64,000 bases of DNA from Methanoplanus endosymbiosus (GCF_024662215.1 NZ_CP096115.1:744001-808000), one strand, 5' to 3'; counted from the first letter of the stretch, positions 1 to 11,057 are shown. The notes: generated by a model from the sequence alone, not told the origin. Made by a program: numbers and translations.

Positions 1-1
1 T

Positions 2-1894
2 ATCTGCCCGGCAGTAGCACTTAAAAATATGGCGGCAACTCTGCCAAAGACCAGAGATGAACTATACAGAATAGGCGGTTTCAGTAAAAACAGGGTGGAT
101 GAGTTTGGAGATCTGTACCTAAAAGAGATAGCGGAATATTGCAGAACAAAAGACAATTCTGCATCTTCCGGTGAGAATAATAGCGGGAATGACGATAAAA
201 TCAGTAATAATTTAGATTCTGAGATCATCAGTGATAATACAGGTTTCAAAACCACCGCCAATCCCGAAATTTCCGGCATAGATTCTCAGCCGGAAAATAT
301 CACATCTATATCCTCAGCAGATGCAGAAAGAGCAGCAGATTGTCCTCCAAAAAATTGCGGGGAAGTGATTTCCGGAAATTGCAGCATGAATACGCCGGAA
401 GGAAAGGACCGGAATTACTCTTTAAAAGACGATACTGATTCACCACAGAGGGATGATTCAGACAGAATAACATATGAATTTTCAGAAACAGGAGAACACT
501 GGATTAATGATTACCTCAGTAAGTATGAGCCAAAACTGCTAAAGATACATAAAAATGTATCAGATACGCTTGAACTTTTAAGAAAAGGTTATGACATCCC
601 GGCAATTATATTAATCACAGGTTTTGAAAAAGAAACCATACTGGCCCATATAATCCCGCTCATAATATCAGGCAACCATAACATTCCGGATAATCAGAGA
701 GATGAATTTAATTCGCCTTTCTTCCCGGAAATCTCAGAGATAATGATTGATGCCCTTTATTCAGGTACTGAACCTGAAGAACTGAATTATGAACTCTCAT
801 TATACACACTTCCGGATTATTATAGCACTATAATCACCATTGCCGGCAGGATCAATGGTGAAAATTTCCGGGTGAAGAATAATGATAATCACCAGACATT
901 CCGGAATATCAATTACAGATATAATATATCAAATCTCCGCTCAGCACTTTATCCTGGAGTGACAGGGGATTTTGATGTCAATTCATACCAGTCCCTCAAA
1001 TATAACGGTAAAAAGGCATTTATAAAGCAGCTTACAAAATCCGGGTCAGATAATACGATTGCAGTTCTCAGAGAAATTTTTCATGCCGAGGATAACATCC
1101 GGATAAAACTGATGATAATAAGAGGTCTTAACAATATGTACTCTCCGGAGAACAGAGAATTTCTTGAGAGGTGCATATCCGAAGAAAAAGATTCAAAGGT
1201 CATCAGTTATTCATTTTCAGCACTGGCAAATAATGATCCGGAGACGGTCAGAAGTAAAATAATGGAATATGCTGCAATTCCTGAGATTAAAAAGGATGTG
1301 ATCTATTTTATGGGGGGCTGTTCTGACACAGATACTTTAAGGTACCTCATAGAAAAACTCTCCTCATCAGACGAGACGGAGGTCAGTTCTGCCATAAAAG
1401 CACTTGGCAGAAGAAAGAACAGGTCTGCAATAAAAAGTCTTGTAAAAATTTCAGGCAGAGATGAACGAACAGATGGTGAAATAATATCTGCACTGGGAAA
1501 TATCGGCAGTGATACATCAGCTGAATTCATTGAAAGATATCTTGACAGTCAGGATGAAAATCTTAAAGGGAGAGCAATTGAAGCACTGATAAGTATTGAC
1601 AGAAGAAAAATTCATGAATATATTGAACGTTACAGTGAGAATGAATCCGAAATTATCAGAAAAGCAGTTGCATATGCCGCATACGGAATTTCATCCCCGG
1701 AATTATGCCCGTTATTTCTCCGGTACGCATATGACCCTTCTCCGGCAATCCGTGCCCTTGCTGCTGAATGGATGGGAAAGACCTGTTATATATTAATGGC
1801 AGATGCAGTCAGTGATCTGATGAAAGATGAATCAGTTCCTGTAAAAAGAAAGGCACTCAGTGCTTACATGGAATATTATTACAGGTACTGCTGA
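2..1894 (+). CDS. RecQ/HRDC-like protein C-terminus with HEAT-like repeats (5' end outside window)
   Basis: The frame is open from base 2, upstream of the first ATG at 29, so the start lies outside the window. The first ~45 residues (LPKTRDELYRIGGFS, then KNRVDEFGDLYLKEI) match the end of an HRDC domain as found at the C-terminus of RecQ-family DNA helicases. An acidic, Ser/Asn-rich linker of ~110 residues follows. Next comes a helical stretch (around LLRKGYDIPAIILITGF) like the helix-turn-helix found after HRDC in some RecQ proteins. The last ~270 residues are repeated helical pairs (for example EVSSAIKALGRRKNRSAIKS) typical of HEAT/PBS-lyase repeats. It was probably a DNA-repair helicase with a protein-interaction tail. 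The helicase motors are not visible, so RecQ itself is inferred from the HRDC end. Confidence 0.6.
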   Translation: MCPAVALKNMAATLPKTRDELYRIGGFSKNRVDEFGDLYLKEIAEYCRTKDNSASSGENNSGNDDKISNNLDSEIISDNTGFKTTANPEISGIDSQPENITSISSADAERAADCPPKNCGEVISGNCSMNTPEGKDRNYSLKDDTDSPQRDDSDRITYEFSETGEHWINDYLSKYEPKLLKIHKNVSDTLELLRKGYDIPAIILITGFEKETILAHIIPLIISGNHNIPDNQRDEFNSPFFPEISEIMIDALYSGTEPEELNYELSLYTLPDYYSTIITIAGRINGENFRVKNNDNHQTFRNINYRYNISNLRSALYPGVTGDFDVNSYQSLKYNGKKAFIKQLTKSGSDNTIAVLREIFHAEDNIRIKLMIIRGLNNMYSPENREFLERCISEEKDSKVISYSFSALANNDPETVRSKIMEYAAIPEIKKDVIYFMGGCSDTDTLRYLIEKLSSSDETEVSSAIKALGRRKNRSAIKSLVKISGRDERTDGEIISALGNIGSDTSAEFIERYLDSQDENLKGRAIEALISIDRRKIHEYIERYSENESEIIRKAVAYAAYGISSPELCPLFLRYAYDPSPAIRALAAEWMGKTCYILMADAVSDLMKDESVPVKRKALSAYMEYYYRYC

Positions 1895-1998
1895 AAAACT
1901 GAATTTAAAGCGTGTATGTAGTTTAAGGTGATCTCTTAGGATATCATTCACGGAATTTCTGAAACTGTCAGGGAGAATTTAGCCGTCATAAATAAAGA

Positions 1999-3141
1999 CT
2001 AAATCCACTTCTTTTTTCTGAAATAAACGAGCATAACAAGAGCAATTGCAAGCATTAAAATAACTGCCGACGGATAGCCAAATTCCCACACAAGTTCAGG
2101 CATATAAACAAAATTCATACCGTAAATTCCGGCAATGAAAGTCAAAGGAATAAATATTGTTGCAATTATAGTCAGAACCTTCATAACTTCATTCATCCGG
2201 TTGCTCAGAGTCGATAAATAGATCTCATAAAATCCGGTTGACATCTCCCTGTATGATTCAAGAATATCATTTAACTGATGGAGATGATCGGATACATCAC
2301 TGAGATATACCACAGTCTGTTCAGATACTAATTCCGGCTGATTCCTGACAAGTCCTGACAACATTTCCCTGATAGGCCAGATCTGCTTGCGGATATACAA
2401 AAGATTTCTTTTGAGTGTATAGATCTCTTCTATCTCCACATCGTCACTCCCTTCAATAATCCTTCCTTCAAGATCTTCAATATATTCACCCAGACTTTCA
2501 AACACAGCAAAATATCTGTCAACAACACAGTCTGTAAGTGCATACATGAGATAATCCGAACCGTACTTTCTGATACGGCTTTTCCTGTCAAAAAGTCTTT
2601 TTATAATACTATCTAAGAGATCACTGCCGGATTCTTCAAAAGAGCAGACAACCCCATCGCTAAGAATAATACTTATCTGCCTGGAGGAAATCCTGCTGTC
2701 CTGCTGAAACAGTTCCCTGGAAAAATAATTTGTGGCGGCAGTGTTCTTATCAATAACAGATTCAGTAAAATTACCGGGCATTCTGTCATTACGGATTATT
2801 TTCAGAACCAGAAAAATATAATCATCAAAATCCTCATATTTCGGGCGCTGTTCTGTATTAAGAAGATCTTCAAGAGTTAAAGGATGAAGTTTGAGCAGTT
2901 TACCTATTCTGTTAATTATATCAAGGTTAAAAAGACCGGATACATTAATCCAGATATTATTCTCCCCTGCCCGGAGCAGTTCCTCCAGACATTCAGGATT
3001 TTTTTCTTCTGCAAAATCCGGACCATATACAAATACACGGACACTGGTTGGTTCAGGGTCCCTCTCCCCCACATACTGCAATGTTCCCGGAGGAAGTCCT
3101 GCTTTTGAAGACTGTGAAACTGCAATCTTTCTCCTCAGCAT
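1999..3141 (-). CDS. corA: CorA-type magnesium/divalent cation transporter
   Basis: A 380-aa protein, close to the usual CorA length. The C-terminus has the family signature: a first membrane helix ending in GIYGMNF (GMN motif, the pore filter), a short loop rich in acidic residues (MPELVWEFGYP), then a second helix and a positively charged KKKW tail. The N-terminal two thirds form the soluble funnel, with the conserved HPLTLEDLLN segment and a long helix before the membrane part. It imports Mg2+ (possibly Co2+/Ni2+) through the cytoplasmic membrane. It stands alone on the minus strand, with ~240 bp separating it from the upstream kinase gene. Function is confident; ion specificity is not readable from sequence. 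Confidence 0.95.
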   Translation of the reverse strand: MLRRKIAVSQSSKAGLPPGTLQYVGERDPEPTSVRVFVYGPDFAEEKNPECLEELLRAGENNIWINVSGLFNLDIINRIGKLLKLHPLTLEDLLNTEQRPKYEDFDDYIFLVLKIIRNDRMPGNFTESVIDKNTAATNYFSRELFQQDSRISSRQISIILSDGVVCSFEESGSDLLDSIIKRLFDRKSRIRKYGSDYLMYALTDCVVDRYFAVFESLGEYIEDLEGRIIEGSDDVEIEEIYTLKRNLLYIRKQIWPIREMLSGLVRNQPELVSEQTVVYLSDVSDHLHQLNDILESYREMSTGFYEIYLSTLSNRMNEVMKVLTIIATIFIPLTFIAGIYGMNFVYMPELVWEFGYPSAVILMLAIALVMLVYFRKKKWI

Positions 3142-3298
3142 AACAAACCAGAATTACACTTAATAGATGAAAAACATAACCGCATAGAACAGTACACACA
3201 TTAATATAATACAATGCACAGAACAGTAATTTCCGGCAGGATGCCAGGTATTAAATACAGATATACTGACGAAGATGCCATAACCGGAAAATAACAAA

Positions 3299-3362
3299 AA
3301 AAGTCATACATGAACCTGCGGGTTCACATATGGTGGATGAAACAAATGTTTCATAGGAGATT
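3299..3362 (-). repeat. Dispersed two-hairpin element, copy A (possible terminator or small RNA)
   Basis: On the minus strand this reads as a hairpin ATGAAAC-ATTT-GTTTCAT, a spacer, a second hairpin GAACC-CGCA-GGTTC, and then a T-run (GACTTTTTTTG). A near-identical copy lies at 37459-37520. It sits 18 nt after the stop of the minus-strand kinase gene ending at 3380, a fitting place for a terminator. Conservation of the whole ~60 nt, not only the stems, suggests a mobile or RNA element. Confidence 0.5.
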
Positions 3363-3379
3363 TATTCAGAAACCGGCCA

Positions 3380-6223
3380 CTATATTTTCCACATTCCATC
3401 AGGCACTGTCATCTCAAATCTTGCACCTGAACCGGCCCTGCCATTCTCCTCAATTGTAATTCCGGTAATAGAGAGTATCTCCCTTGCAAGAAACAGGCCC
3501 ATGCCGGTATTTTCACCAAAACCGCGATTGAAGATCATACCTTTCTTCTTATCCGAAATTCCACCCCCGTCATCTTCATAAATTATTTTACAGCATTTAT
3601 CTTCCGGCTCAAAATGAACACTGACAGAAGACGGGTTTATTCCATGACGGACTGTATTTTCAAAGAGATTGTTAAAGACCATCTCAATCATGGGATCAGC
3701 ATAGATATAAAGTCCGCTGCAATTGTCTCTGCATGAGAGGCCATCTGTTATACTCGTCTTTATAATTTTAGAGACTTCATACCACTTTGGATTCTCAATT
3801 CCAAGTTTCTGATAATTTCTGGAAAATTCAATCTGATTTAATACAACATTAAGACTTTTTTCTATCTTCTTAAGGTATTCATTGAGTTTTGGATTTACAT
3901 CCTCATCCGAAACGATCTCCCTTGAAAACATTGTATAAACTTTAAGTGCTGTAATCTGATTTAAAATATCATGACGGGAGATCTCAGAGAGCATCTTTAA
4001 TTTATTATTGCTCAGCTTTAGTGCTTCTTCAGCATTTTTACGGGCAGTAATATCTATATGAGTGCCGTATATTATCTGAGGAATTCCATCAGCATCAGAT
4101 TTTTTTACCCTCCCTCTTGCATGCACCCAGATCCATCTGCCGGATTTATGCTTCATTCTGTACTCAGTATCATAATAGCCGGAATTACCATTGATGCAGT
4201 CATCTAACCTCTCCCGTACATAGCTGACATCATCCGGATGAATTAGATTCAGCCATAACTCAGAACTAATACCGGATTTTGTTATACCCGGAAAATCATC
4301 CGGAGAATACCCCAGTATTTCCTCCCAGGTATCAGTAAACTGAATTTTAATTATATTGTTTTGAGCATTATACTCCCACAGTCCTGCCCGGCTGCCGTTC
4401 AGGGCTTCATCAAGAATAAACCTGCTCCTGTCAAGTTCACGCTCAGACTCAACCCTGTCGGTAATATCAATTATTATTGCCGCAAAAACCTCTTTTTTAC
4501 CGGACTTTGTGATTTGAAGATGCACCTTAACAGGATAGCATGAACCGTCTTTTCTTCTGTGAGCTGTGATAAAATCCACATATTCAGCTTTACCTGATTT
4601 AAGCGGTGCAATAACTTCTTCAAACTTTTCAGCCGTAAATTCCGGTTTTAAATCAACAGGAGTCATATTCAGCAGTTCTTCTTCAGAATAGCCAATATTT
4701 ATCCTCGCACCACGGTTGGCATACTGAAATTTCAGTGTATCTGTATCAAATATATATATTTCATTTAAGGAATTTTCAAGTATGTGACCGAGCTGCTCCG
4801 CACTCTCCTCTGCCTCCTTTTTAGCAGTTATATCATTAAATATTGTCGCAAAATATCCGGGTTTGGGTGAATATGCCGATACTGAGAAATATTTGCTGAT
4901 TTCATTGCTGTATCTCTCAATCAGTAATGGTTCTCCGGTAAGTGCAACCTTTCCATAACTTTCAATCCAGTAATCTTCAGTGCCGGGAAGTACCTCAAGA
5001 ACTGTTTTTCCGGCAATATCACAGTTTTTCAGCCCGGTCAGTCTCTCAAAAGCCGGATTCACCTCTACAAAACGATAATCAGAAGGCTTTCCTTCCCCGT
5101 CTGTAATAATTTCATGCAGGGCAAACCCAAAATTTAAATTCCTGAATAACAGGCAGTACTTCTCCTCACTCTCAATTAACGTCCTCTGTGCCTCCAGAAG
5201 AATTTCAAGCTGCTGCTTTAATTCCTCTTCAGCCGCAGATAGGGTCTCATTGGATGCAATAAGTTCTTCATTCTTTTTAAGAAGTGAAGTATCCTTCCTC
5301 AGCCTTTCTATTGCACCGCTGAAAATGTCTGCCACGACTGTCAGAATTTCCATATTTCCGGTTGTACATCCGGGTGACACTTCAAAATTCTCAATAGAGA
5401 TAAATCCATCGAGTTTATTGTTTACAGTTATGGGGAGAAGAATCAGTGAGTTAATACCAATATCAGAGAGATATTCATAATCTCTTCTTCCTTCTTCAGG
5501 AACTCTGTCACATGACGTAAGATAAATAAATTTCCTCTCTTTAATTCCGGTTAAGAGCCAGGAAATTTTCCCTTCCGGAATTGTGACAATCTTCTCTCTT
5601 TTTGCCGTATTTTCCCGGACCCATGAGTTTGTCAGGTCATATATATTATTGACATTATCTAAAAGGAAGAGATTTACACGCTCTGCACAGGTAAAACCCC
5701 CCAAATCATATATTGATTTATCCACCACCTCTCTGAAATCTTTAAAATTAACAAAACGGGATGAAATTTTAGATATTGTTTTTTCAAACAGATATCTTCT
5801 CTGAAGTATTTTCTCGGTTATTCCCTTTGATGCGATATTGCGGATTCTTAATTCAAGCTCCTTAAACTGTGCCTCAGTATCGTTATTTTTATTGATATAA
5901 TAATCAACACAGTTATTTATTGCTTCTATAGCTACATCCTTATCTCCTTTGCCTGTAAAAAGTATGAAAGGTATATTCTCGTGGTTCATCCGGACATATT
6001 TTAAAAATTCTATACCATCCATTCCGGGCATCAGGTAATCTGAGACAATTACATCATATTTTTTACCTGACAGTAATTCAACTGCATCGTCTGCATCTGA
6101 AACTGCTGTGACATTTATTCCGCCGGAACTTTCAAGAAATTTTTTAATTATTTCAAGAAATAATGAGTCATCATCAATTAGTAATATCCGTATTTCAGAT
6201 TCTTCATATTTATACGGGTACAT
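3380..6223 (-). CDS. Hybrid sensor histidine kinase (REC-GAF-PAS-PAS-PAS-HATPase)
   Basis: I start the gene at the ATG at 6223 (MYPYKYEESE), just before the receiver domain. An in-frame start at 6361 adds 46 unusual hydrophobic residues. Domains in order: REC (RILLIDDDS, VIVSDYLMPGMDG phospho-acceptor Asp, FTGKGD) at ~10-125; GAF at ~150-300; a coiled coil; three PAS/PAC units at ~350-720; a kinase dimerisation module with RHDILNQ carrying the likely phospho-His; and an HATPase domain with NLFENTVRHG (N box), DDGGGIS (G1) and GENTGMGLFL (G2). There is no membrane segment in this version, so it is a cytoplasmic sensor. The RHDILNQ module is shared with the membrane kinase at 30957-32756. Signal and output partner are unknown; no separate regulator is adjacent. 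Confidence 0.88.
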   Translation of the reverse strand: MYPYKYEESEIRILLIDDDSLFLEIIKKFLESSGGINVTAVSDADDAVELLSGKKYDVIVSDYLMPGMDGIEFLKYVRMNHENIPFILFTGKGDKDVAIEAINNCVDYYINKNNDTEAQFKELELRIRNIASKGITEKILQRRYLFEKTISKISSRFVNFKDFREVVDKSIYDLGGFTCAERVNLFLLDNVNNIYDLTNSWVRENTAKREKIVTIPEGKISWLLTGIKERKFIYLTSCDRVPEEGRRDYEYLSDIGINSLILLPITVNNKLDGFISIENFEVSPGCTTGNMEILTVVADIFSGAIERLRKDTSLLKKNEELIASNETLSAAEEELKQQLEILLEAQRTLIESEEKYCLLFRNLNFGFALHEIITDGEGKPSDYRFVEVNPAFERLTGLKNCDIAGKTVLEVLPGTEDYWIESYGKVALTGEPLLIERYSNEISKYFSVSAYSPKPGYFATIFNDITAKKEAEESAEQLGHILENSLNEIYIFDTDTLKFQYANRGARINIGYSEEELLNMTPVDLKPEFTAEKFEEVIAPLKSGKAEYVDFITAHRRKDGSCYPVKVHLQITKSGKKEVFAAIIIDITDRVESERELDRSRFILDEALNGSRAGLWEYNAQNNIIKIQFTDTWEEILGYSPDDFPGITKSGISSELWLNLIHPDDVSYVRERLDDCINGNSGYYDTEYRMKHKSGRWIWVHARGRVKKSDADGIPQIIYGTHIDITARKNAEEALKLSNNKLKMLSEISRHDILNQITALKVYTMFSREIVSDEDVNPKLNEYLKKIEKSLNVVLNQIEFSRNYQKLGIENPKWYEVSKIIKTSITDGLSCRDNCSGLYIYADPMIEMVFNNLFENTVRHGINPSSVSVHFEPEDKCCKIIYEDDGGGISDKKKGMIFNRGFGENTGMGLFLAREILSITGITIEENGRAGSGARFEMTVPDGMWKI

Positions 6224-6657
6224 GTAATTTTTGATATGCACCAACCATAGATAAAACTGCCACATAATACAAATATTAAATGTGATATTCCGGGAACTTT
6301 TCAGACATAATATTTTATAATTTTGGATATTAAGAAATAATAGTTCATATTTCCGGAACATACCAAAAGAATATTATATAGTATCAGGTACAAATGCAGG
6401 CGCGTATTATTACAATAATAGATAATACATGACATATCTCATTTTACAGATTTCCACACGCAAATAAACAATAATCACATAAGGTATTGTACAGGCCCCT
6501 CGCTTTTTTAAGTGGGTAACATTTGATGGGTTGAATCACAAATTAAGTCAAATATTCCGTAAATCTGGTATTTGACTGAAAAAATGCGTCACAACCCTGC
6601 TGAAAATAGAAGTGATTTTATGGAATCTGTTATAACTACCCACATAACCATCACTTA
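6224..6657. other. Intergenic region between kinase gene and CRISPR trailer
   Basis: AT-rich non-coding DNA. The kinase promoter should lie here. I found no convincing further CRISPR repeat at the expected next phase (~6585) and no other gene. Confidence 0.5.
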
Positions 6658-6910
6658 CTTCAATGGAGCCACATCCTTTTGGATATGGAAACTATTCAGG
6701 CAAATTATAAAATTAATTCTTATAATCGTGCTTCAATGGAGCCATATCCTTTTAGACATGGTAACATGACTGCCTGAAGTAATATATATGGGGTATAAGA
6801 TTACTTCAAAGTATCATATCCTCCCGTATATGATAACCAGCTTGTGGATTTTTTCTGGCTACTGCATCCCTGGTGCCTAAATGGAGCCACAACTTTTCAG
6901 ATGTGGAAAA
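6658..6910 (-). repeat. Four decayed CRISPR repeats at the trailer end
   Basis: Degenerate repeats at 6658-6692, 6731-6765, 6804-6838 and 6876-6910 keep the array phase exactly (steps of 73, 73, 72 and then 72 to the first intact repeat). The first two keep the stem through paired changes or G-U wobbles on the minus-strand RNA: ATCC/GGAT replaces ATCT/AGAT in the first. The third keeps only the CTTCAA edge and a shifted 8-bp stem (TATCATAT/ATATGATA). They are the oldest units of the array. Confidence 0.85.
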
Positions 6911-9900
6911 AACTCCGGATGTTACACCTTTACGGGTGTGTGGATTGCTTCAATGGAGCCACATCTTTTCAGATGTGGAAAGTTGAGTCACAGCGATGAT
7001 TGAAACCCGATAAGGATCACTTCAATGGAGCCACATCTTTTCAGATGTGGAAAGTGGGAAGAAGAGACCCATCCACTAAAACAAGGATTCCTTCAATGGA
7101 GCCACATCTTTTCAGATGTGGAAAGAGCTTGGCAACCTGCTCCGGAGTCCAGCCAGCAGCCTGGCAGCTTCAATGGAGCCACATCTTTTCAGATGTGGAA
7201 AGGGCAGTAGAGCACTTCTGTATGTTGCAACAGTTAGAGCTTCAATGGAGCCACATCTTTTCAGATGTGGAAAGTTGCATTGCATCATAATGGAAATCGG
7301 GGTTATCAGCGCTTCAATGGAGCCACATCTTTTCAGATGTGGAAAGCACATGGCCGGAACATTATAGGATTTGGAGTTGTGATGCTTCAATGGAGCCACA
7401 TCTTTTCAGATGTGGAAAGCAGCAGCACCAACCCCCGACCACAGATCCACAGAGCAGGCTTCAATGGAGCCACATCTTTTCAGATGTGGAAAGGGCTTGT
7501 ATCAGCAGCACCAAAAAAGCCAGGTAATGCTTCAATGGAGCCACATCTTTTCAGATGTGGAAAGAAGATGCTGAAAAGGGAATTCTTCAGATGCCACTCA
7601 CGCTTCAATGGAGCCACATCTTTTCAGATGTGGAAAGAATTTCGTGCCGGTTTATGAAATGCTCCATTATTTCCAGCTTCAATGGAGCCACATCTTTTCA
7701 GATGTGGAAAGGTGTGTTGGCATCGGACAGCTCTTCATCGGGTGCACCTCCGCTTCAATGGAGCCACATCTTTTCAGATGTGGAAAGGAATTATTATTCA
7801 TCATGCCTGATGCCGCACCCGCCAGCTTCAATGGAGCCACATCTTTTCAGATGTGGAAAGTAGATGGTGTCGCATGGGATATGGCATTTACAATAGCTTC
7901 AATGGAGCCACATCTTTTCAGATGTGGAAAGAAAAAATACTGACAGGCCGGGCTTTCAGAAGATGTTGCTTCAATGGAGCCACATCTTTTCAGATGTGGA
8001 AAGAAAGATATGACAGAAAAAGCAACAAAAACCAGAGTGAGCTTCAATGGAGCCACATCTTTTCAGATGTGGAAAGCTGGTCTGTATTGCAGTATGCCAT
8101 ACAGAACTCTTCGCTTCAATGGAGCCACATCTTTTCAGATGTGGAAAGAAGGTAATAAGATCTGAGCTATATGAAGCGGATTGCATATCCTTCAATGGAG
8201 CCACATCTTTTCAGATGTGGAAAGTACGCCAATAGACTGTATGAATTCCTGGAGATGAAGCTTCAATGGAGCCACATCTTTTCAGATGTGGAAAGTATAT
8301 GCCAGAGTCAGCACTGATGATCAGAACTTGGGCTTCAATGGAGCCACATCTTTTCAGATGTGGAAAGAGTATGTAACAGGTGAGCAGAGAAATTGCGCCT
8401 GTAAGCCTTCAATGGAGCCACATCTTTTCAGATGTGGAAAGACCGACAACACGCCGGAGACTGTTTATACAGGCTGTAAGCTTCAATGGAGCCACATCTT
8501 TTCAGATGTGGAAAGGTCCCATCACCATCGCACCCAAAACCAACGTATATCGCTTCAATGGAGCCACATCTTTTCAGATGTGGAAAGAAGAGATAATCCG
8601 GTATGGTGTCAGCTGAAAGGTGGGGCTTCAATGGAGCCACATCTTTTCAGATGTGGAAAGTGTTGGAGACCCGCCTCGCTTTCCTGTTTCAGGATTTATG
8701 CTTCAATGGAGCCACATCTTTTCAGATGTGGAAAGTGAAGAAAGGATCGCCTTAATGGAAACGAATCTGTAGCTTCAATGGAGCCACATCTTTTCAGATG
8801 TGGAAAGGACTCACTGTCTTTTTTCGCCCGTTCAAGGCGCTTGCTTCAATGGAGCCACATCTTTTCAGATGTGGAAAGTCGTTGATGCAGCTGTCTCCGG
8901 AGACGGCTTTGCAGAGCTTCAATGGAGCCACATCTTTTCAGATGTGGAAAGTTACTATATGCTGAAGGCCCTTCAAGTCCGCCAAGGCTTCAATGGAGCC
9001 ACATCTTTTCAGATGTGGAAAGCTCGTGAATGGCCGAGCGGTACAAAGATCGCGGCAGTGCTTCAATGGAGCCACATCTTTTCAGATGTGGAAAGAGTAC
9101 GTGGCATTATTCTACCGAAAAACTGCAATTTTAGCTTCAATGGAGCCACATCTTTTCAGATGTGGAAAGAGTGCACTCTGTATTGTAGGAACTTCATCTG
9201 GCATATCGCTTCAATGGAGCCACATCTTTTCAGATGTGGAAAGTCTTAAGGCCAGATGTATCTGAAGTGATTGCAATTAGCTTCAATGGAGCCACATCTT
9301 TTCAGATGTGGAAAGTGTCCTGACAGCGAAGGCGCGTCCGGCCTATTGCAGTTCCTTCAATGGAGCCACATCTTTTCAGATGTGGAAAGATTGTCTGTGT
9401 ATATTTCATCACGGGCATCATATACCCTTCAATGGAGCCACATCTTTTCAGATGTGGAAAGTTCCGAAAAAGACGGCCATAGGTCAGAGAAAACCACCCT
9501 TCAATGGAGCCACATCTTTTCAGATGTGGAAAGATAAAAGGGGCAATTACAGAATATGCCTTAATTGGCCTTCAATGGAGCCACATCTTTTCAGATGTGG
9601 AAAGTACTTGATGTAATGTGCTGTGAGGTCAGCCCCTTAACTTCAATGGAGCCACATCTTTTCAGATGTGGAAAGGATGCGCTTAACGAAGCATGGGAAG
9701 AAGCAGAGTATTTACTTCAATGGAGCCACATCTTTTCAGATGTGGAAAGTGAATCCGTTGGAGCGATGATGTCGAGTGGATTATTACTTCAATGGAGCCA
9801 CATCTTTTCAGATGTGGAAAGCGTCACAGAGTTGTCGTGGCCTGACTGAGAGGCATACTTCAATGGAGCCACATCTTTTCAGATGTGGAAAGCTTTGGAT

Positions 9901-10766
9901 ATGGGATTTGATCTGAGGTTTTGAGAGATACTTCAATGGAGCCACATCTTTTCAGATGTGGAAAGTTTCTGATTGCCCGTACTACTGCGCCCCAATCCTC
10001 TAAACTTCAATGGAGCCACATCTTTTCAGATGTGGAAAGGTGGAATAAACTCAGGCGTGGGTGTGAGCTAAATTACACTTCAATGGAGCCACATCTTTTC
10101 AGATGTGGAAAGGAGACAAAAGCAGACCTGGACAATATAAAGGTGCCACTTCAATGGAGCCACATCTTTTCAGATGTGGAAAGGACAGTCAGAAACGATC
10201 AGGATATAAATATGCTTGCACTTCAATGGAGCCACATCTTTTCAGATGTGGAAAGTATATCCCGGTGCGTGCATTGTCATAATATGCGCTACTTCAATGG
10301 AGCCACATCTTTTCAGATGTGGAAAGGAGACATAAAGAAATTCAGTCTCTGGTTTTTTCCGGAACTTCAATGGAGCCACATCTTTTCAGATGTGGAAAGA
10401 TACGGTTCATCTTCACACTTCAGAGGATATATAAACGGACTTCAATGGAGCCACATCTTTTCAGATGTGGAAAGGTTACCTTGATTTTATCACTTCCTTT
10501 AATTCACCCTTACTTCAATGGAGCCACATCTTTTCAGATGTGGAAAGAAAAAATAGTCAGAGTGAAAATCCGGAATTACGCGAACTTCAATGGAGCCACA
10601 TCTTTTCAGATGTGGAAAGGGGTTGTGGGACGAATCCATTAAGATTTATTCCGGCACTTCAATGGAGCCACATCTTTTCAGATGTGGAAAGATCGGTGGT
10701 CTCAATTTCAACGCCCTTCCAGGTGCGCTCACTTCAATGGAGCCACATCTTTTCAGATGTGGAAAG
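6658..10766 (-). CRISPR. Type I-G CRISPR array: 53 conserved repeats plus 4 decayed repeats
   Basis: Fifty-three repeats start (35-nt core, plus-strand coordinates) at 6948, 7020, 7091 and so on to 10732, with period 71-77 nt, giving spacers of about 35-41 nt. All cores appear identical. Transcription is most likely on the minus strand: the array follows cas2 on that strand, the decayed repeats are at the left end, and in that orientation the repeat is CTTT, stem CCACATCT, loop GAAA (a GNRA tetraloop), stem AGATGTGG, then CTCCATTGAAG, a typical type I 3' handle. The base after this handle varies in blocks: T in the 16 leader-proximal repeats, G in the next 4, mostly C in the older ones. The spacer at 8296-8331 encodes the start of a serine recombinase (YARVSTDDQNL), so it probably targets a mobile element. 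Confidence 0.99.
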
Positions 10767-11057
10767 AGTCCCTGTTATATATAATGAAAAAATGAAAATA
10801 AATAGCTTTTGGAACTTCTGATTTTCAGTCAATTTCGGATCAATAGAATTTTTATCGTTCCATTTTTCAGACAAATTCATCATTAGCAACACAAGACAAT
10901 ATATTAGATAATTGAGCTCAATATTGGATAATACATCTAATTTAAGATTCATTCAGATCCATTTTTTTAAATATCTGAAACAATCCGTTTTTCGAGAGGG
11001 TATTAAAACACCAGCACACCACTCCGGCTCTCGAAATTTGACCAAAGTCATACATAA
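10767..11057 (-). promoter_or_regulatory. Probable CRISPR leader between cas2 and the first repeat
   Basis: A 291-nt, AT-rich, gene-free segment lies between the cas2 stop and the newest repeat (10732-10766). On the minus strand it contains TATA-like stretches (GATATTTAAAA near 10970; TTATATATAAC abutting the first repeat). Position and base composition fit a leader where new spacers are added and array transcription begins. The exact promoter is not resolved. Confidence 0.65.

Noticed and set aside
8296-8331. Self-targeting of the resolvase at 34700 by this spacer
   Set aside because: The protein motif is similar but the bases differ at many positions, so it is not a match.
7000-10821. Many overlapping open frames on both strands within the CRISPR array (for example with MEPHLFRCGK or FNGATSFQMWK units)
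   Set aside because: They only translate the repeat; the repeat has no stop in several frames. They are not genes.
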